Translations under genes and position numbers: made by a program
NCBI RefSeq assembly: GCF_005049235.1
Contig: NZ_SUMD01000010.1
Span: forward strand, 62,001 to 126,000
Source: Rhodococcus oryzae
Lineage (GTDB): Bacteria; Actinomycetota; Actinomycetes; Mycobacteriales; Mycobacteriaceae
Direction of reading: 5' to 3'
Length of the DNA: 64,000 bases
In this document: one piece after another, positions 60,893 to 64,000 of the stretch
Numbering within the stretch: the first letter of the stretch is position 1
Layout: the number at the start of each line of letters is the position of its first letter
Notes under the pieces: model-generated
Database searches by the model: none
Told to the model about the DNA's origin: nothing
The model's input: only the letters and a program-made list of their open reading frames with translations

Positions 60893-61846
60893 ATGCGCAC
60901 CAAGAAGAAGTCGGACAACGTCGCGGCGCTGGTCAACCAGCTCTACAGAGAGCGTGAACGCGCGTGGGCCGCGGCGCTGGTCACCGCCCAGACGTTCCTC
61001 GACACCCTCGCCGACGACGTGCTCGAGGACCTCGACCGCGACCGGCTCAACGCCAAGACGGCCCGGATCAAGGACCGCGAGCGCACCGCGGACAAGGTCC
61101 GGCGCCGGGTCGCCGAGGGGCAGATGGCCCGGCCGACCACCACCGACGACATCGCGGACGCCATCCACGACCTCGTCGGGATCAAGGTCCTGTGCAAGAC
61201 GCCGCGGGACCTCTCCGCCTTCACCGAGAAGCTGTACGAGGCCTGCACCTCGCCCGCCTGCTCGGTGCGCCTGGCCGTTCCGCCGCGGGACTACGTGGCC
61301 AATCCCAAGGACAGCGGCTACCGGGCTTATCACGCGGTATTGATGATCAAGGTCGCCACTCACGAGGGCGACCTGGGCGTCAAGGTCGAGGTGCAGGTGA
61401 AGACGCTGCTGCAGGACGCGTGGGGCGAGCTGACCCACGAGGACATGTACAAGCCGGGTAAGGCACTCAAGCCCAACGAGTTTCACCGCGACGTGGCGCG
61501 ACAGATGGCCCAGCTGCTGGACAACGTGGACTCCATGGCCGACCTGCTCGCGGCCGAGCTCGACCGGCAGACCGCGCAGCTCGACGCCGACCCGGACGGG
61601 ACGGCGCCGGAGGGTTCGGAGGAGCCGACGGTCTACGCGCGGGTCACCCGCACCGGCCCGCGCTACGCCCTCGCCGTCACCCTCGACGGCCGGCAGGGCA
61701 TCATCCCGGCGCGCTCGGTCCGCAGGCTCGTGGGCTCGAGCGCCCGGATCAACGTCAGCGACTACCTCGACGTCGGCGACATGGTCGACGTCCGGGTCGA
61801 GGAGACCGACACCGCGCTGTACTACTACCCGGTCGCCCTCGCCTGA
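60893..61846 (+). CDS. Small alarmone synthetase-like RelA/SpoT-domain protein with C-terminal S1-like domain
   Basis: A 317-residue protein. The nucleotidyltransferase domain (about 20-220) shows RIKDRERTADKVRRR (ATP loop), DLVGIKVLCKT, NPKDSGYRAYHAVL (G-loop Tyr), and VEVQVKTLLQDAWGELTHEDMY, all RelA/SpoT synthetase blocks. There is no HD hydrolase domain. The last 75 residues (RYALAVTLDGRQGIIPARS to DVRVEETD) look like an S1/OB RNA-binding fold. It may make (p)ppGpp or a related nucleotide, or modify RNA. ATG at 60893. Confidence 0.85.
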   Translation: MRTKKKSDNVAALVNQLYRERERAWAAALVTAQTFLDTLADDVLEDLDRDRLNAKTARIKDRERTADKVRRRVAEGQMARPTTTDDIADAIHDLVGIKVLCKTPRDLSAFTEKLYEACTSPACSVRLAVPPRDYVANPKDSGYRAYHAVLMIKVATHEGDLGVKVEVQVKTLLQDAWGELTHEDMYKPGKALKPNEFHRDVARQMAQLLDNVDSMADLLAAELDRQTAQLDADPDGTAPEGSEEPTVYARVTRTGPRYALAVTLDGRQGIIPARSVRRLVGSSARINVSDYLDVGDMVDVRVEETDTALYYYPVALA

Positions 61847-61874
61847 GTCGGTGCGAGCGCAGCCGGCGGCAGGG

Positions 61875-63053
61875 TCAGGAACCGGCTTCCCTACCTGATT
61901 CGACCAACTCAACGGCACGCCCGAGCTCCGCCGCAGCTTCAGTGAAGGCGGGGTCGAAGAAGAGGAAGCTGAGCAGATCGCCCCGGTCTGCCGCCTCGCC
62001 GCCGATCAGCCGGGCCAGGGCCCACAACGACGGGTTCTGCGTGCCTCGCAGGCAGGCGAATTGTTCGTTGAAGATCCTGTCCGCGAGCGCGGCGATCTCG
62101 CCGGCCTGGTCCAGGGAGGGACCGGCGAAGACGAAACTGATCTGGCGGCCGGTCTCCGGGCAGACGCGCGCATATTCGTTGCGGCGTTCGATCGCGCGCA
62201 GATCCTCGATCATGCGGTCGGCCAGCATGGCGCGCATGGAGAGCGCCGCGGCCCCGAACACGTCGGGCTTCCCGGTGTGAGTGGGCTGTTCGGATGGGAA
62301 CCCGGTCGGCCAGGTCGGGGGATGCGTTGCGACTACACCCAACAGGTCGGCACCGAAATCGATCGCGGGCTTGAGGGGCGTGTTCAGGAGCAACCCGCCG
62401 TCGACGTACCAACCGGACCAGCCGTGCGAGTCCGGCACGTGCACCGGGCGGAAGAGCGCCGGCACGGCGGCGGAGGCGAGCACATGGTCGACGGTGAGCA
62501 TCGTGTCCACGTACGTGATGTTGCGGCTCGCGTCGTAGAGCGGGAGGTCCACGGACGAGTTCCTCTCCACGAACACGACCGTCCCCCTCGTCGCAACGGA
62601 CGTGGCGGTCACCGCGACGGCGCCGATCGTTCCCGCGGCGATGTTCTCGTGCAGCCTGTCCCACGGCAGCATTCGCCTCAGCGTGTCCCGCAGTGGGTCG
62701 GTGTCCAGCAGGCTGGGAAGACGTACCGGGATTCCGGCGATCTGAGCCAGGTAGCGCAGCCCGCTCCCGACGACGCTGTTCACCGGCTCGAAGACATCGT
62801 CCAGCCTGAACAATCCCCACCGACGGGCGAGTTCGTCCGACGCCCTCACCACTCCGAGGTCGAAGAGGCCGCCGAGCCCGACCACGTTCAGGGCGCCTGC
62901 GCTGGTGCCTACCAGGATCGACGGCCGGGTGTTGTCCGCGACCATGCGTTTCGCCAGCGTCGCCATCGCGCCTGCTTCGAACGCACCTCGTGCGCCCGCT
63001 CCCGCTACGACCAGCCCAATGCGTTCAGCCACGATCCGCCCCAATCGACGCAC
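61875..63053 (-). CDS. Patatin-like phospholipase
   Basis: A 392-residue patatin: GAGARGAFEAGAM near 18 (oxyanion loop), nucleophile in LVGTSAGALN (GxSxG) near 49, and Asp in YVDGGLLLNTPL near 217. It is a lipid acyl hydrolase with no signal peptide. GTG at 63053 has GAGG upstream; GTG at 63032 would shorten it by seven residues. Convergent with the SAS-like gene, 28 nt apart, with no terminator between. Confidence 0.88.
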   Translation of the reverse strand: MRRLGRIVAERIGLVVAGAGARGAFEAGAMATLAKRMVADNTRPSILVGTSAGALNVVGLGGLFDLGVVRASDELARRWGLFRLDDVFEPVNSVVGSGLRYLAQIAGIPVRLPSLLDTDPLRDTLRRMLPWDRLHENIAAGTIGAVAVTATSVATRGTVVFVERNSSVDLPLYDASRNITYVDTMLTVDHVLASAAVPALFRPVHVPDSHGWSGWYVDGGLLLNTPLKPAIDFGADLLGVVATHPPTWPTGFPSEQPTHTGKPDVFGAAALSMRAMLADRMIEDLRAIERRNEYARVCPETGRQISFVFAGPSLDQAGEIAALADRIFNEQFACLRGTQNPSLWALARLIGGEAADRGDLLSFLFFDPAFTEAAAELGRAVELVESGREAGS

Positions 63054-63170
63054 GCGTTTCGCCTCGCTGACTGACGGTACTCCCGCCGGCGCGACGGCAC
63101 GAGGACGGCGAACAGGAGTTCGGTCGGGCGCGCGACCTGCGCTGTCTCCCCCACCGACTACCGTCTAGCC

Positions 63171-64000
63171 ATGCTCACGCCCGCCGATCGCGACCACACC
63201 ATCACCACCCTGGTGCGGGCGGTCGGCCAGACCACCTACGACCGCGGGGTCCGCTACGCCCGCGGCGGCTCGGTGCTGGAGCTGGACTGGCTGGCCGCGG
63301 AGCGGCGGGCGGTCGGCCTGGTCGACGGGACCGAGCTGTACCGGACGTCGGCGGTTTTCAGCCTGCGCGCCGAGCGGCTCGAGTTCGCGCGCGGCGAGTG
63401 CAGCTGCCCGGTCCGGCTGAACTGCAAGCACTCGGTCGCGTTGACGGTCGCGCTCCTCGACCAGCCGGACACCCAGGCGGTCGCGGCGCCGCCGTCCTGG
63501 GAGGACGTGCTGGGCGCCGCCCTCGGCGGGGAGGACCGGCGCGACGGCGGGACCGTCCCGCTTGCGGTACAGCTGACGCTGACCCCCGGCCCCCGCTCGC
63601 AGTTCTGGCGGCTGTACGCGCGGCTGGCCCGGCCGGGCAGGGCCGGCTGGGTCAACGCGAACATGAACTGGTCGAACCTGCCGACCATGCACGAGGTGGA
63701 TCCCCGGCACCGGGACCTGCTGAGCGAGCTGCACACGGTGCATCAGCTGGGCGGGCGCAGGCGCAGCGGCTACGGGTCCGCCGAGAAGGACCTCGACCTG
63801 ACCACGATCACCAGTCGGCGGCTGTGGGCGCTACTCGACGAGGCCGCCGGCGCCGGTATCGAGCTGCTCTACGGCACCAAGGAGCTGGGCGCCCTCCCCC
63901 ACCCGGGCACCGCCGAGCTGTGCGTGGACATCGACGACACCGGCGGCGACCTCGTCGTCACCCCGACCGTGCGCGCCGACGACTCCGATGGGCCCGTGGT
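63171..64000 (+). CDS. SWIM zinc-finger protein, N-terminal part (runs off the window)
   Basis: The first 276 residues are visible. A SWIM motif CSCPVRLNCKH at about 77-87 (CxCx5CxH) follows a DRGVRYARGGSVLELDW start, the layout of the N-terminal SWIM region of large SNF2/SWIM helicases in actinobacteria; the ATPase part would lie beyond the edge. ATG at 63171 comes six bases after a TACCGT hexamer (63159-63164), again leaderless geometry. Confidence 0.8.
   Translation, partial: MLTPADRDHTITTLVRAVGQTTYDRGVRYARGGSVLELDWLAAERRAVGLVDGTELYRTSAVFSLRAERLEFARGECSCPVRLNCKHSVALTVALLDQPDTQAVAAPPSWEDVLGAALGGEDRRDGGTVPLAVQLTLTPGPRSQFWRLYARLARPGRAGWVNANMNWSNLPTMHEVDPRHRDLLSELHTVHQLGGRRRSGYGSAEKDLDLTTITSRRLWALLDEAAGAGIELLYGTKELGALPHPGTAELCVDIDDTGGDLVVTPTVRADDSDGPV

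Overview
This is a high-GC actinobacterial chromosome segment from a mycolic-acid-producing, mycothiol-using member of the Mycobacteriales. A Rhodococcus/Nocardia-type organism is the best guess. The evidence is an antigen-85-like mycolyltransferase, a DUF222/13E12-type HNH protein behind a mycobacterial-type LexA box, a WS/DGAT-plsB-plsC lipid operon, split pntAa/pntAb/pntB transhydrogenase genes, mycothiol-dependent-enzyme-like and DUF3558 proteins, and small proteins carrying the YxxxD/E type VII secretion signal. I found no rRNA, tRNA, CRISPR array, prophage or intact insertion sequence. About 55 genes cover nearly the whole window.

Layout. 0-4.1 kb: valine-catabolic operon mmsA, acyl-CoA dehydrogenase, 3-hydroxyisobutyryl-CoA hydrolase, mmsB (minus strand). 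4.4-6.9 kb: Tat-exported sulfatase and an SDR. 6.9-10.5 kb: SWIM protein plus SNF2 helicase. 10.6-13.5 kb: small orphan, secreted lipase, small secreted protein, shikimate-dehydrogenase-like enzyme. 13.5-16.5 kb: macro-domain/rhodanese fusion and a membrane-anchored sulfite-oxidase-like protein. 16.6-22 kb: penicillin-binding-type lipoprotein, nagB, guanine deaminase, GlsB-like membrane protein, BenE transporter. 22-26.4 kb: hydrolase and divergent small HTH regulator, thioesterase, a broken TetR gene beside a 32-residue micro-gene, phosphotransferase and FadE. 26.7-29.9 kb: two tandem CYP102-like heme-domain P450s and a DoxX protein. 30-34.7 kb: branched-chain 2-oxoacid dehydrogenase E1alpha/E1beta/E2 and an MFS transporter. 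34.8-37.7 kb: pnt operon. 37.9-40.7 kb: DUF488, zinc-ribbon, MDMPI-like, peptidase E and two small paralogues. 41.1-46.3 kb: WS/DGAT-plsB-plsC. 46.5-49.8 kb: mycolyltransferase, MurG paralogue, LegB-like dehydratase. 50.2-55.3 kb: DUF222-HNH, DUF4232 lipoprotein, solitary Mrr-like nuclease, FAD oxidase. 55.3-59.7 kb: the most novel region, a cluster of predicted type VII substrates and DUF3558 lipoproteins. 59.8-64 kb: TY-Chap-like protein, small alarmone synthetase-like protein, patatin, partial SWIM protein.

How they work together. The bkd complex (30-33 kb) and the mms operon (0-4 kb) supply most steps from branched-chain 2-oxoacids to propionyl-CoA. The acyltransferase operon and the mycolyltransferase serve glycerolipid and envelope lipid assembly. 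The 55.3-59.7 kb cluster looks like an accessory secreted-effector locus: two pairs of DUF3558 lipoprotein plus YxxxD/E helical protein are duplicated around an EspC-like protein, a WXG-like/glycine-zipper protein and a membrane protein. No ESX core gene lies in the window. Each pair has the same promoter and leader, including 57 identical bases. Other items worth attention are two copies of an intergenic palindromic repeat, the micro-gene, the macro-rhodanese fusion, and several genes that appear to be leaderless.
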